NCBI RefSeq assembly: GCF_004785795.1
Contig: NZ_SRRO01000001.1
Location: forward strand, 2,418,001 to 2,482,000
Source of the DNA: Nocardioides eburneiflavus
GTDB lineage: Bacteria; Actinomycetota; Actinomycetes; Propionibacteriales; Nocardioidaceae
Length of the DNA stretch: 64,000 nucleotides
Direction of reading: 5' to 3'
Shown here: in pieces, positions 21,661 through 31,434 of the stretch
Layout: every line of letters begins with the position of its first letter
Position numbering within the stretch: position 1 is the stretch's first letter
Program-made: the position numbers and the translations under genes
Notes under the pieces: generated by a model
What the model was told of the DNA's origin: nothing
The model's database searches: none
Seen by the model: only the letters and a program-made list of their open reading frames with translations

Positions 21661-23523
21661 ATGGAGCGCCACACGTACGACGTGGTGGTGATCGGCGCCG
21701 GCGGAGCGGGGCTGCGCGCCGCGATCGCCGCCCACGAGGCGGGTGCGCGCACGGCAGTGGTCTGCAAGTCGCTGCTCGGCAAGGCGCACACCGTGATGGC
21801 CGAGGGCGGCGCGGCCGCGGCCCTCGGCAACCGGTGGCCGGAGGACAACTGGCAGGTGCACTTCCGCGACACGATGCGCGGCGGGAAGATGCTCAACAAC
21901 TGGCGCATGGCGCAGCTGCACGCGCAGGAGGCGCCCGAGCGGGTCCTCGAGCTCGAGGACTGGGGCGCGCTCTTCGACCGCACCGAGGACGGGCTGATCT
22001 CGCAGCGCGACTTCGGCGGGCACAGGTACGCCCGGCTCGCGCACGTCGGCGACCGCACCGGCCTCGAGCTGATCCGTACGCTCCAGCAGCGCACCGTGCA
22101 GCTCGGCATCGACGTCTACATGGAGTGCACGGTCACCGAGGTCCTCAAGCAGGCCAGCGACGGGCAGGGCCGGGTCGCCGGCGCGTTCGGCTACTGGCGC
22201 GAGACCGGCCGCTTCATCACCTTCGAGGCGCCGAGCGTGATCCTCGCGACCGGCGGCATCGGCAAGTCCTACAAGGTGACCTCCAACTCCTGGGAGTACA
22301 CCGGGGACGGGCACGCGCTGGCCCTGCGCGCAGGCGCGAACCTCATCAACATGGAGTTCGTCCAGTTCCACCCGACCGGCATGGTCTGGCCGCCGTCGGT
22401 GAAGGGGCTGCTGGTCACCGAGTCGGTCCGCGGCGACGGCGGCATCCTCCGCAACTCCGAGGGCAAGCGGTTCATGTTCGACTACATCCCCGACTTCTTC
22501 AAGGCCGAGACGGCCGACACGGAGGAGGAGGCGGACGCCTGGTACGAGGACAAGAAGAACAACCGCCGCCCGCCCGAGCTGCTGCCCCGCGACGAGGTCG
22601 CGCGCGCCATCAACTCCGAGATCAAGGCCGGGCGCGGGTCACCGCACGGCGGCATCTACCTCGACATCGCCAGCCGGCGCGACGCCGACTACATCCGCAA
22701 GCGGCTGCCCTCGATGTACCACCAGTTCAAGGAGCTGGCCGACGTCGACATCACCGCCGAGCCGATGGAGATCGGCCCCACCTGCCACTACGTGATGGGC
22801 GGCGTCGAGGTCGACCCCGACACCCAGCAGTCCGCGGTCACCGGCCTGTACGCCGCGGGCGAGGTCAGCGGCGGCATGCACGGCTCCAACCGGCTCGGCG
22901 GCAACTCGCTGTCCGACCTGCTCGTGTTCGGCAAGCGGGCCGGCGAGGCGGCCGCGGCCCACGCCACGTCGCTCGACCAGGCCGGCGACCGGCCGGAGGT
23001 CGACGAGGCGGACGTGAAGGCCGCGCAGGCCGACGCCCTCGCGCCCTTCGAGGTCCCTGCAGGTTCGGGGGGAGGTGGCGAGAACCCGTACACGATCCAG
23101 CACGACCTCCAGCAGTCGATGAACGACCTCGTCGGCATCATCCGCACCGCCTCCGAGCTCGAGGCCTCGCTGGCCGCGCTCGAGCAGCTCAAGCAGCGCG
23201 CGGCCGGGATGGTCGTGGAGGGCCACCGGCAGTACAACCCCGGATGGCACCTCGCGCTCGACCTGCACAACATGCTGCTGGTCAGCGAGTGCATCGCCAA
23301 GGCCGCGCTGGCCCGGCAGGAGTCGCGCGGCGGTCACACCCGCGACGACTTCCCGGGCCCCGACCCGGAGTGGGGCGCGAAGAACCTCGTGCTCTCGCTC
23401 GACGCGACGGGCGCCGGGGTGGACATCGCCGAGAAGCCGCTGCCGACGATGCCCGACGACCTCAAGCAGCTCTTCGACCCGCCGCCGGCTGAGCCTGTCG
23501 GAGCCAAGGAGGCTGAGAAGTGA
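21661..23523 (+). CDS. sdhA: Succinate dehydrogenase/fumarate reductase flavoprotein subunit (Sdh1 type)
   Basis: The catalytic FAD subunit of the second complex II (620 residues from ATG 21661). It shows VVVIGAGGAGLRAAIAAHE, the flavin-His segment GKAHTVMAEGG, FVQFHPTGMVWPPSVKG, HYVMGGVEVD and GGMHGSNRLGGNSLSDLLVF, the Rv0248c-like branch. ATG 21661 has GGAGG at 21645-21649; in-frame TTG 21598, ATG 21622 and ATG 21637 are alternatives that add residues not expected from relatives. The last dozen codons contain a GC-rich palindrome-like repeat (23487-23505) encoding AEPVGA. The next gene overlaps by GTGA. Confidence 0.94.
   Translation: MERHTYDVVVIGAGGAGLRAAIAAHEAGARTAVVCKSLLGKAHTVMAEGGAAAALGNRWPEDNWQVHFRDTMRGGKMLNNWRMAQLHAQEAPERVLELEDWGALFDRTEDGLISQRDFGGHRYARLAHVGDRTGLELIRTLQQRTVQLGIDVYMECTVTEVLKQASDGQGRVAGAFGYWRETGRFITFEAPSVILATGGIGKSYKVTSNSWEYTGDGHALALRAGANLINMEFVQFHPTGMVWPPSVKGLLVTESVRGDGGILRNSEGKRFMFDYIPDFFKAETADTEEEADAWYEDKKNNRRPPELLPRDEVARAINSEIKAGRGSPHGGIYLDIASRRDADYIRKRLPSMYHQFKELADVDITAEPMEIGPTCHYVMGGVEVDPDTQQSAVTGLYAAGEVSGGMHGSNRLGGNSLSDLLVFGKRAGEAAAAHATSLDQAGDRPEVDEADVKAAQADALAPFEVPAGSGGGGENPYTIQHDLQQSMNDLVGIIRTASELEASLAALEQLKQRAAGMVVEGHRQYNPGWHLALDLHNMLLVSECIAKAALARQESRGGHTRDDFPGPDPEWGAKNLVLSLDATGAGVDIAEKPLPTMPDDLKQLFDPPPAEPVGAKEAEK
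23487..23505. repeat. Short REP-like sequence in the 3' end of the second sdhA
   Basis: GGCTGAGCCTGTCGGAGCC resembles the GGCTGAGCCTGTCGAAGCC element that recurs in many high-GC genomes. It is read in frame as part of the dispensable C-terminal tail. Confidence 0.4.
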
Positions 23524-24296
23524 GCTACGACCTGAAGATGCGCGTGTGGCGCGGCGACGCCGACGGCGGTGACCTCACCGACTACACCGTCGAGGTGTCC
23601 GAGGGCGAGGTCGTGCTCGACGCCCTCCACCGGCTCCAGGCGACCCAGACGGGCGACCTGGCGATCCGCTGGAACTGCAAGGCCGGCAAGTGCGGCTCGT
23701 GCAGCGCGGAGATCAACGGCCGCCCGCGCCTGATGTGCATGACCCGGCTCTCGGACTTCGACCCGGCGGAGACGATCACCGTCACCCCGATGCGGACGTT
23801 CCCGGTGATCCGCGACCTCGTCACCGACGTGTCGTTCAACTACGAGAAGGCCAAGGAGCTCCCGTATGCCGAGCTCGGCCCGCGGGACGCCGACGGCAAG
23901 CGCCGGATGATGCAGGTCGACGTCGAGCGGGGCCAGGAGTTCCGCAAGTGCATCGAGTGCTACCTCTGCCAGGACGTGTGCCACGTGGTGCGCGACCACG
24001 AGGACAACAAGCGGCACTTCGCCGGGCCGCGGTTCTTCATCCGCTACGCCGAGCTCGACATGCACCCCCTCGACACCCACGACCGCCGCAAGCTGGCCCA
24101 GGACGCGGCCGGCCTCGGGATGTGCAACATCACCAAGTGCTGCACCGAGGTCTGCCCCGAGGGCATCCACATCACCGACAACGCGATCATCCCGATGAAG
24201 GAACGGGTCGTGGACCGGAAGTACGACCCGCTGGTGTGGCTGGGCAACAGGATCGGCCTCCGCAACAAGGACGACGACGGCCGCACCGAGGTGTGA
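23520..24296 (+). CDS. sdhB: Succinate dehydrogenase/fumarate reductase iron-sulfur subunit (Sdh1 type)
   Basis: A 258-residue iron-sulfur subunit. The [2Fe-2S] ligands are in WNCKAGKCGSCSAEI plus LMC; the other clusters use CIECYLCQDVCHVVR and MCNITKCCTEVCPEGI. These spacings differ from the first SdhB and match the Rv0247c branch. The GTG start overlaps the sdhA stop (GTGA), indicating translational coupling. It ends 7 bases before the convergent DUF4328 gene, with no obvious terminator in between. Confidence 0.95.
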   Translation: MSYDLKMRVWRGDADGGDLTDYTVEVSEGEVVLDALHRLQATQTGDLAIRWNCKAGKCGSCSAEINGRPRLMCMTRLSDFDPAETITVTPMRTFPVIRDLVTDVSFNYEKAKELPYAELGPRDADGKRRMMQVDVERGQEFRKCIECYLCQDVCHVVRDHEDNKRHFAGPRFFIRYAELDMHPLDTHDRRKLAQDAAGLGMCNITKCCTEVCPEGIHITDNAIIPMKERVVDRKYDPLVWLGNRIGLRNKDDDGRTEV

Positions 24297-24303
24297 GGCG
24301 GGC

Positions 24304-25071
24304 TCAGTCCCGTGCGGGCGCGAGGACCCGGGTGCGGATCTCGTGCACCACGAGGACGGCCAGCAGCGCGGAGACGACGCTGATCACGCTCGACAACCGC
24401 TCCCACGACGTCGCGTCGCCCAGCGCGTCGGCGTACTCCGGGCCGGCGGGAGCCGATGCCGCGCGGCTGTAGAGGGCACTCACCACCCCTGAGGCGAGGC
24501 TCAGCGCGACCCAGGTGCCCCACCACCAGCCCTGGCGGAACGACACGGGGGCGTCGGCGTCGCCGGTCGCGCCGCGCCGCACGTCGGAGACCATCTGGAA
24601 CGGGCGCCACAGGTTGAGCACCGGGACGAACCAGCCGCCGATCGCCCAGCCGGACTTGTGGCGCGTCGCCCGGCGGTCCATCCGCGAGCTCCGGTGGGCC
24701 GTGTAGAGCCAGACGATGAAGAGCACCCCGGTCCCGAGCATCGCGAGCACCTCGAGGGAGGTCCACGACGTGAGGCTGTCGATCCGTTCGCCGTCGGCGA
24801 CCGTGACGGAGTCGGGTCGCAGCCGCACCTCCTCGACGAACGCCAGGGTCTCGAGGTCGACCCAGAACGTGAAGGAGGACGCCGCGCCGCAGGTGAGCAG
24901 CGCTGCCTGGACCACGAAGGAGAAGCCGGACCACCACCGCGGAAGCGGGGTGTCCCACTGGGTGGTCGCGGCCCCCGGGTGGGTGTGCTCGGTCCAGCGC
25001 GTGCCGTCCCACCAGCGCAGCCTGGACGCGTCCTGCGGGTCGGCGAACCAACCCTCCCCCTGGGCGGTCAT
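24304..25071 (-). CDS. DUF2510-DUF4328 membrane protein
   Basis: A 255-residue protein from ATG 25071. Residues about 6-30 (WFADPQDASRLRWWDGTRWT) form the DUF2510 tryptophan-rich motif often attached to actinobacterial membrane proteins. The rest has about four helices and the DUF4328 signature region RRATRHKSGWAIGGWFVPVLNLWRPFQ. Family function is unknown. It is convergent with the second sdh operon. Longer in-frame readings upstream are out of register with the sulfotransferase gene and are not real. Confidence 0.85.
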   Translation of the reverse strand: MTAQGEGWFADPQDASRLRWWDGTRWTEHTHPGAATTQWDTPLPRWWSGFSFVVQAALLTCGAASSFTFWVDLETLAFVEEVRLRPDSVTVADGERIDSLTSWTSLEVLAMLGTGVLFIVWLYTAHRSSRMDRRATRHKSGWAIGGWFVPVLNLWRPFQMVSDVRRGATGDADAPVSFRQGWWWGTWVALSLASGVVSALYSRAASAPAGPEYADALGDATSWERLSSVISVVSALLAVLVVHEIRTRVLAPARD

Positions 25072-25115
25072 GTCCGCATGATGTCCTACCCGGGCACCCG
25101 GCGTCGGGGAAACGC

Positions 25116-26345
25116 TCAGGTGTCGGGCTGCCGGGGGAGCAGCCGTGACGAGGGTGAGGTGCGCTCGAGGTAGAGCCGGGAGGCCCGCTCCAGCAGCGGG
25201 TGCCGGTCCGCGTGGTGCACCACACGCTTGCGCAGCCAGAAGCCGCCTGCCCGCACCTCGCTCCCGAGGACCTCGACCGCGGAGGGGAGGCGTCCCTCCA
25301 CCTCGACGAACGCCCGCCGGTAGCGGCGGAACAACCGGCCGTGGTCGAGCGCGAGCGACACCAGCGCGGCCTGGGTCGCTGCCAGGAGCTCGTCGTCCGG
25401 CACGTCGTCGAGCGCCGGGGCGGTCGGCGCCAGGTCCGCCGGGACGAGGTCGGCGAGGTCGCCGTGGACGGTCAGCCCGCGGTGCCGGAGCTCGCGCACC
25501 AGCCCGTCGGCGTACGTCCGCGCCCAGGCCAGGTGCTCCTCCGGCAGCTCCAGCGGACGCGCCGTCGTGCCGGCCAGGCGCGCACGGATGCCGGCCTCGA
25601 CGACGAACCGCTGCTGGGCCGGGTTGAGCCGGTCCGACACCGACGCGTTGAGCCGGCGCACCACCTCGAGCTCGGCCGCGCCCAGGGAGACGTTGCGCAC
25701 GCACTGGTGGGTCCCGGGCCAGGTGCCGGGCAGGCCGACGGCGTCGGCGAAGCGGGTCAGCAGTGCCTCCGCGGGCGCCCCGCGCGGCGGCACCGTGACC
25801 AACCGGACGTGACCGGGGGGCACCACCGACGACCAGGTGTCCAGGACGCGCAGCAGGTCGTGCCGCCAGTGGAACGAGACGCCCTCGCTGGGAGGAGCGC
25901 CGTCCTCGCGGCGGACCGACGCGATGAAGTCCGCCCACGGGGTGCAGCCACCGTTGACCACGGTCTGCTGCCACGCCGAGACCAGCGTGCGCGCCATGTC
26001 CCGCGCCCCCACCACCACGAAGACCCGGTGCCCCTCGAGCCCGCGCACCAGCCGGCTGGCCTGGCGTGGGCGGGCCAGGGACAGCTCCTCCTCCGAGATC
26101 ACCACCGTCGGTCCGTCGTGGGTGTCGACGAGCTCCAGCAGCCGTCCCAGCGCCCCGGCCGCCTCACCGCGCTGCTCACCGCCGACGCGCTGGCCGAGCA
26201 GGTCGTACGCCGCCAGCCGCTGCGCGCGGAGGTCGGGGACGAGCACCCCGTCCCGGGCGAGCTGGTCCGACGTGGCGGCAAGGGCGCCCTGGATCGTGGT
26301 GGTGCCCGTCTTGTAGAGCCCTACGTGGAGGTGGACGTCGACCAT
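25116..26345 (-). CDS. Sulfotransferase-like P-loop protein
   Basis: A 409-residue protein opening with VDVHLHVGLYKTGTTTIQGAL, the 5'-phosphosulfate-binding loop of PAPS-dependent sulfotransferases; a later DMARTLVSAWQQTV resembles the 3'-phosphate-binding region. It should be cytosolic and transfer sulfate from PAPS to an unknown carbohydrate or lipid acceptor. The C-terminal 120 residues are Arg-rich and unassigned. It stands alone, with a leaderless-type -10 at 26353-26358, so neighbours give no clue to the acceptor. Confidence 0.75.
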   Translation of the reverse strand: MVDVHLHVGLYKTGTTTIQGALAATSDQLARDGVLVPDLRAQRLAAYDLLGQRVGGEQRGEAAGALGRLLELVDTHDGPTVVISEEELSLARPRQASRLVRGLEGHRVFVVVGARDMARTLVSAWQQTVVNGGCTPWADFIASVRREDGAPPSEGVSFHWRHDLLRVLDTWSSVVPPGHVRLVTVPPRGAPAEALLTRFADAVGLPGTWPGTHQCVRNVSLGAAELEVVRRLNASVSDRLNPAQQRFVVEAGIRARLAGTTARPLELPEEHLAWARTYADGLVRELRHRGLTVHGDLADLVPADLAPTAPALDDVPDDELLAATQAALVSLALDHGRLFRRYRRAFVEVEGRLPSAVEVLGSEVRAGGFWLRKRVVHHADRHPLLERASRLYLERTSPSSRLLPRQPDT

Positions 26346-26352
26346 GGTCGCG

Positions 26353-26358
26353 AACGTA
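26353..26358 (-). promoter_or_regulatory. -10 element of the sulfotransferase gene
   Basis: On the minus strand TACGTT is followed by 7 bases and ATG at 26345. Confidence 0.45.
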
Positions 26359-26476
26359 CGGACGGGGCCGCTCCCGGGGCATGGGGCTGCAGACCCGGGT
26401 CGCCGGGAACCCGGGGACCGTCTCCACGGTGACCTATCCCATAGCCCGCGCAGTGTCCGTCAGGTGACGACCGTCC

Positions 26477-26482
26477 TATCCT
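26477..26482 (+). promoter_or_regulatory. -10 element of mutA
   Basis: TATCCT ends 7 bases before ATG 26490, so the mutAB-meaB mRNA is probably leaderless. No cobalamin riboswitch is visible in the 144-bp gap. Confidence 0.5.
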
Positions 26483-26489
26483 GCGCTAC

Positions 26490-28262
26490 ATGACCGACCC
26501 GGACGGTGTTCTCGAAGGCGGCCTCGACGAGCCCGCGGAGCTGCAGCCCGCGGCGGGCTCGCTCCGGCTCGTCGGTGACGACGACTCCTACGACGCCGCC
26601 GCCTGGGAGGCGGCGACCGCCACGGTGCTGCGCAAGGCGCGGCGCCTGGGCGAGGACACGCCCGACTCCGACGTGTGGGCGGCCCTGACGCGCACCACGC
26701 TGGACGGGATCGACGTCGCGCCGATCGGCCAGCGGTCCGACCTCGACGGGCTCACCACGGGCGGGCGACCGCAGCGCGCCGGCGCCTGGGACGTACGGGC
26801 CTCGCTGGTCGGCGACGACGCCGCGGCCGTCAACGAGGCGGCGCTGGTCGACCTCGACAACGGCGCCACCTCGCTGCACCTCGACCTGGAGCCCGGCACG
26901 GACCTCGCCGCGGCGCTGGACGGCGTGCTCCTCGACCTGGCGCCCGTGACGCTGGAGCGCCCGGGCGCCGAGCAGTCCGAGGCGCTGGCCCGGCTCCTCG
27001 AGGACACCGCGAACGACCCCCACCCCGGCCACAACCTGTCCGCCGACCCGACCGGCGACGACGTCGCCTCGTTCGTCGGGACCGTACGCCGCGCGCAGGC
27101 CCTCGGCGTGCTCGGCGCCGTGGTCGACGGCACCGCGCTCCACGACCGTGGTGCGAGCGACGCCCAGGAGCTCGGCTGGACGATGGCCGTGGGCGTGCAC
27201 CACCTGCGCCTGCTCACCGACGCCGGGCTGTCCGTCGCCGAGGCGGCCGCCCTCGTCGAGTTCCGCTACGCCGCGACCGACGAGCAGTTCCCGACGATCG
27301 CCAAGCTGCGCGCCGCCCGACGGCTCTGGGCGCGCGTGCTGGAGGCGAGCGGCGTCCCTGACGTCCCGCAGCGCCAGCACGTCGTCACCAGCCGCGCGAT
27401 GATGACCAGGCACGACCCGTGGGTCAACATGCTCCGCGGCACCGTCGCGGCCTTCGCCGCCGGCGTCGGTGGCGCCGACGCGATCACCGTGGTGCCCTTC
27501 GACGAGCGGCTCGGCGTGCCCGACGCGCTCGGGCGCCGCATCGCTCGCAACACCTCGTCGCTGCTGATCGAGGAGTCGCACGTCGCCGCGGTCACCGACC
27601 CGGCCGGCGGCTCGTACGCCGTGGAGAAGCTCACCGACGACCTCGCCGTCGCCGCGTGGGCCGAGCTCGGCCGCATCGAGTCCGACGGAGGCTTCGGCGA
27701 GCAGGCGGTGGCCGGCGTGGAGGAGCGGGTCGCCGCCGTGCGTGCGGCGCGCGACGCCGGCATCGCCGACCGCTCCCGCCCGCTGACCGGCATCTCGGAG
27801 TTCCCCAACCTCGACGAGGTGCTGCCCGAGCGCGCGCCCTGGGACCGTGCCGGGGTGCGCTACGCGGCGCCGTACGAGGACCTGCGCGCCCAGCCCGCGG
27901 AGCGACCGGTCTTCCTCGCCACGATGGGTCCCGTCGCCGCACACACCGCGCGGGCGACCTTCGCGAGCAACCTGCTCGCGGCCGGCGGCGTCGCCGTCGA
28001 GGCGGCCGGCGCGACCGACTCCGTCGAGGCCGTGACGGCGGCGTACGCGGGCCAGCCCGTGGTCTGCCTCGCCGGCACCGACGCGGCGTACGCCGAGTGG
28101 GGCGCCGACCTCGTCGCGGCGCTGCGGGTGGCCGGGGCGACGTACGTCGTGCTGGCGGGCAAGCCGGGGGGACGGACCGTCACCGACGTCGACGACTCGT
28201 GTGCCATGGGGGTCGACGCCTTGGGCTTCCTGGCCCGGATCCGAGAGGAGCTCAGCCGATGA
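26490..28262 (+). CDS. mutA: Methylmalonyl-CoA mutase small (beta) subunit
   Basis: The non-catalytic partner of MutB in the heterodimeric, B12-dependent mutase that converts (R)-methylmalonyl-CoA to succinyl-CoA in propionate, odd-chain fatty-acid and branched amino-acid breakdown. At 590 residues it has the TIM-barrel and C-terminal cobalamin-like domain of the beta subunit; segments such as [44 protein letters not shown] and [19 protein letters not shown] are recognisable, while the DxHxxG cobalamin motif is absent as expected. The stop overlaps the mutB start (ATGA). Confidence 0.94.
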   Translation: MTDPDGVLEGGLDEPAELQPAAGSLRLVGDDDSYDAAAWEAATATVLRKARRLGEDTPDSDVWAALTRTTLDGIDVAPIGQRSDLDGLTTGGRPQRAGAWDVRASLVGDDAAAVNEAALVDLDNGATSLHLDLEPGTDLAAALDGVLLDLAPVTLERPGAEQSEALARLLEDTANDPHPGHNLSADPTGDDVASFVGTVRRAQALGVLGAVVDGTALHDRGASDAQELGWTMAVGVHHLRLLTDAGLSVAEAAALVEFRYAATDEQFPTIAKLRAARRLWARVLEASGVPDVPQRQHVVTSRAMMTRHDPWVNMLRGTVAAFAAGVGGADAITVVPFDERLGVPDALGRRIARNTSSLLIEESHVAAVTDPAGGSYAVEKLTDDLAVAAWAELGRIESDGGFGEQAVAGVEERVAAVRAARDAGIADRSRPLTGISEFPNLDEVLPERAPWDRAGVRYAAPYEDLRAQPAERPVFLATMGPVAAHTARATFASNLLAAGGVAVEAAGATDSVEAVTAAYAGQPVVCLAGTDAAYAEWGADLVAALRVAGATYVVLAGKPGGRTVTDVDDSCAMGVDALGFLARIREELSR

Positions 28263-30433
28263 GCATCCCGAAGAACTTCGCCGAGGTGGGTCTCGATACG
28301 CCCGCTCGTTCCTCGCGGGCTACTCGACCAGCGAATGAACAGCCGTGGGCGAGCCCGGAGGGCATCGACGTCCTCCCGGTCTACGGCCCCGAGCACCTCG
28401 AGGGCCTCGACGGCCTCGACACCTGGCCGGGCATCGCGCCCTTCCTGCGCGGGCCCTACCCGACGATGTACACCACCCAGCCGTGGACGATCCGCCAGTA
28501 CGCCGGCTTCTCCACCGCGGAGGAGTCCAACGCGTTCTACCGCCGCAACCTCGCGGCCGGCCAGAAGGGCTTGAGCGTCGCCTTCGACCTCGCGACGCAC
28601 CGCGGCTACGACTCCGACCACCCGCGGGTGCGCGGTGACGTCGGCATGGCGGGCGTGGCGATCGACTCGATCTACGACACCCGCACCCTGTTCGACGGCA
28701 TCCCGCTCGACGAGATGTCGGTGTCGATGACGATGAACGGCGCGGTGCTGCCCGTGCTGGCGCTCTACATCGCGGCCGCCGAGGAGCAGGGGGTGAAGCC
28801 GGAACAGCTCGCGGGGACCATCCAGAACGACATCCTCAAGGAGTTCATGGTCCGCAACACCTACATCTACCCGCCGGCACCGAGCATGCGGATCATCAGC
28901 GACATCTTCGCCTTCACCTCGCAGAGGATGCCGCGGTTCAACTCGATCTCGATCTCCGGCTACCACATCCAGGAGGCCGGGGCGACCGCCGACCTCGAGC
29001 TGGCGTACACGCTGGCCGACGGCGTCGAGTACATCCGCGCCGGCCTGGGGACCGGCATGACGATCGACCAGTTCGCCCCGCGGCTGAGCTTCTTCTGGGC
29101 CATCGGGATGAACTTCTTCATGGAGGTCGCCAAGATGCGGGCGGCCCGGGCGCTGTGGGCGCGGCTGGTCGACGACTTCGAGCCGCAGAACCCCAAGTCC
29201 CGCTCGCTGCGCACGCACAGCCAGACGTCGGGCTGGTCGCTCACCGCGCAGGACGTCTTCAACAACGTCGGGCGCACCTGCATCGAGGCGATGGCCGCGA
29301 CGCAGGGCCACACGCAGTCGCTGCACACCAATGCCCTCGACGAGGCGATCGCGCTGCCCACCGACTTCTCCGCGCGCATCGCCCGCAACACCCAGCTGCT
29401 GCTCCAGCAGGAGTCCGGCACCACCGAGATCATCGACCCGTGGGGCGGCTCCTACTACGTCGAGAAGCTCACCCACGACCTCGCCGAGCGCGCCTGGGCG
29501 CACATCCAGGAGGCCGAGCGGGCCGGCGGCATGGCCGCCGCGATCGAGCAGGGCATCCCCAAGATGCGCATCGAGGAGGCGGCCGCGCGCACCCAGGCGC
29601 GCATCGACTCAGGCGCGCAGAAGGTCATCGGCGTCAACACGTTCCGCCTCGCGGCCGAGGACAGGCTCGACGTGCTGCGCGTCGACAACGACGACGTCTA
29701 CCGCCAGCAGGTCGCCAAGCTCGAGCGGTTGCGCGCCGAGCGCGACGACGAGTCCGTACGGCGGGCGCTGGACGCGCTGACCGCGTCGGCCGAGCGCGGT
29801 CCGGCCGGCGGCGGCTCCCTCGACGGCAACCTCCTCGCGCTGGCCGTCGACGCGGCCCGCGCGAAGGCCACCGTCGGCGAGATCTCCGACGCGCTGGAGA
29901 AGGTCTACGGCCGCCACCAGGCGGTGATCCGTACGATCAGCGGCGTGTACCGCGACGAGGCAGGCACCGCCGAGGGCAGCAAGGTCGCCGAGGTGCTGAA
30001 GGCGACCGAGGAGTTCGAGGCCGAGGAGGGCCGGCGCCCGCGCATCCTGGTGGCCAAGATGGGCCAGGACGGCCACGACCGCGGGCAGAAGGTCGTCGTG
30101 ACGGCCTTCGCCGACCTCGGCTTCGACGTCGACGTCGGGCCGCTGTTCTCCACGCCGGAGGAGGTCGCCCAGCAGGCCGTCGACGCCGACGTGCACATCG
30201 TCGGGGTGTCCTCGCTGGCGGCGGGCCACCTGACGCTGCTGCCCGCGCTCAAGCAGGCGCTCGCCGACCAGGGCCGTCCCGACATCATGGTCGTCATCGG
30301 AGGGGTCATCCCGCCCGACGACGTGGCCACGCTGCACGAGATGGGCGCCGCGGCGGTGTTCCTGCCCGGCACCGTGATCGCGGAGTCGGCGCTCGACCTC
30401 TTGGCGCGGCTGCGGGACGAGCACGCCTCCTGA
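28259..30433 (+). CDS. mutB: Methylmalonyl-CoA mutase large (alpha) subunit
   Basis: The catalytic subunit, 724 residues. The N-terminal CoA-binding region ([19 protein letters not shown]), the barrel ([48 protein letters not shown]) and the C-terminal cobalamin domain are intact; [10 protein letters not shown] at about 601-610 provides the lower-ligand His606. Residues 11-26 ([16 protein letters not shown]) are encoded by a REP-like palindromic element and are not expected in relatives, so this copy carries a recent in-frame insertion in a variable N-terminal arm. ATGA overlap with mutA and one-base overlap with meaB show an operon. Confidence 0.96.
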   Translation: MSIPKNFAEVGLDTPARSSRATRPANEQPWASPEGIDVLPVYGPEHLEGLDGLDTWPGIAPFLRGPYPTMYTTQPWTIRQYAGFSTAEESNAFYRRNLAAGQKGLSVAFDLATHRGYDSDHPRVRGDVGMAGVAIDSIYDTRTLFDGIPLDEMSVSMTMNGAVLPVLALYIAAAEEQGVKPEQLAGTIQNDILKEFMVRNTYIYPPAPSMRIISDIFAFTSQRMPRFNSISISGYHIQEAGATADLELAYTLADGVEYIRAGLGTGMTIDQFAPRLSFFWAIGMNFFMEVAKMRAARALWARLVDDFEPQNPKSRSLRTHSQTSGWSLTAQDVFNNVGRTCIEAMAATQGHTQSLHTNALDEAIALPTDFSARIARNTQLLLQQESGTTEIIDPWGGSYYVEKLTHDLAERAWAHIQEAERAGGMAAAIEQGIPKMRIEEAAARTQARIDSGAQKVIGVNTFRLAAEDRLDVLRVDNDDVYRQQVAKLERLRAERDDESVRRALDALTASAERGPAGGGSLDGNLLALAVDAARAKATVGEISDALEKVYGRHQAVIRTISGVYRDEAGTAEGSKVAEVLKATEEFEAEEGRRPRILVAKMGQDGHDRGQKVVVTAFADLGFDVDVGPLFSTPEEVAQQAVDADVHIVGVSSLAAGHLTLLPALKQALADQGRPDIMVVIGGVIPPDDVATLHEMGAAAVFLPGTVIAESALDLLARLRDEHAS
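28289..28334. repeat. REP-like palindromic element inside mutB
   Basis: GGTCTCGATACGCCCGC is followed by a short loop and GCGGGC-TACTCGACC. The inner stem pairs GCCCGC (28300-28305) with GCGGGC (28315-28320); short outer pairing involves CGA and TCG. It resembles a GGTTTCGATACGC-type repeat that I remember as common between genes in actinobacteria. Here it is read through in frame. Confidence 0.7.
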
Positions 30434-31422
30434 TGGCCCGCCCGGTCGACGTCGCCGCGCTGGTCGAGGGAGTCCGTACGGGGCAGCGTGCGGCGGTCTC
30501 GCGCGCCATCACGCTGGTGGAGTCGTCGCGGCCCGAGCACCGGGCGGCGGCACGCGAGCTGCTGACCGAGCTCGCGTCGACGGACCGTCCCATGGCCACG
30601 CGAGTCGGCATCTCGGGCGTCCCCGGCGTGGGGAAGTCGACCTTCATCGAGGCGCTCGGCACCCGGCTGACCACGGCCGGCCACCGCGTCGGGGTCCTGG
30701 CGGTCGACCCGTCCTCGGTGCGTACGGGTGGCTCCGTGCTCGGCGACAAGACCCGGATGGCCACGCTGTCGGTCGACCCGCACGCCTTCATCCGGCCCTC
30801 GCCCTCGGCCGGCACGCTGGGCGGCGTGGCCCGCGCGACCGTGCAGGCGATGCTGGTGCTCGAGGCGGCCGGGCACGACGTCGTGCTCGTGGAGACGGTG
30901 GGCGTCGGGCAGTCCGAGGTGACGGTCGCCGGGATGGTCGACACCTTCCTCTTCCTCACCCTCGCCCGCACCGGCGACCAGCTCCAGGGCATCAAGAAGG
31001 GCATCCTCGAGATCGCCGACGTCGTCGCGGTCAACAAGGCCGACGGCGACTTCGAGGCCGGAGCCCGGGTGGCGGCGCGCGAGCTGTCCGGCGCGCTCCG
31101 CCTCGTGCGGGGCCACTCCGAGTGGGCGCCCCCCGTCGTCACCTGCTCGGCCCTCACCGGGGCGGGCGTCGACGACGTCTGGCACCGGGTCGGCGCGCAC
31201 CGCGAGCACCTCGGCATCGACGGCCTTGCCCACAAGCGGGCCGGGCAGCAGCTCGAGTTCACCTGGGCGCTGGTGCGCGACGAGCTCGACCAGCGGCTGA
31301 AGTCCTCGCCCGGCGTCGCGGCGGTGCGCGACGACGTACGCCGCGCGGTGCTGTCGGGCGAGCTGCCCGCGCCCCTGGCCGCGGACCGGCTTCTCGCCGC
31401 CTACGACGGCGATGCCACCTAG
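30433..31422 (+). CDS. meaB: Methylmalonyl-CoA mutase-associated GTPase
   Basis: MeaB is a GTPase chaperone that protects and reloads the B12-dependent mutase. The 329 residues contain Walker A GVPGVGKST at 62-70, the DPSS motif VLAVDPSSVRTGGSVLGDKTRM, the Walker B/G3 region VETVGVGQSE and the base-specificity motif NKAD. The C-terminal dimerisation segment is present. The ATG overlaps the mutB stop by one base. The TAG stop at 31420 doubles as the start of a -10-like box for the M20 gene. Confidence 0.95.
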   Translation: MARPVDVAALVEGVRTGQRAAVSRAITLVESSRPEHRAAARELLTELASTDRPMATRVGISGVPGVGKSTFIEALGTRLTTAGHRVGVLAVDPSSVRTGGSVLGDKTRMATLSVDPHAFIRPSPSAGTLGGVARATVQAMLVLEAAGHDVVLVETVGVGQSEVTVAGMVDTFLFLTLARTGDQLQGIKKGILEIADVVAVNKADGDFEAGARVAARELSGALRLVRGHSEWAPPVVTCSALTGAGVDDVWHRVGAHREHLGIDGLAHKRAGQQLEFTWALVRDELDQRLKSSPGVAAVRDDVRRAVLSGELPAPLAADRLLAAYDGDAT

Positions 31423-31425
31423 ACT
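31420..31425 (+). promoter_or_regulatory. -10 element of the M20 hydrolase gene
   Basis: TAGACT begins at the meaB stop codon; ATG follows 9 bases after its end, leaving at most a two- or three-base leader. Confidence 0.4.
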
Positions 31426-31434
31426 GGGTCGGTC

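Noticed and set aside
26346..26489. Possible cobalamin riboswitch before the B12-dependent mutase operon
   Set aside because: No B12-box-like sequence or multi-helix layout is visible in the 144-base gap, and a leaderless -10 box abuts the start codon.
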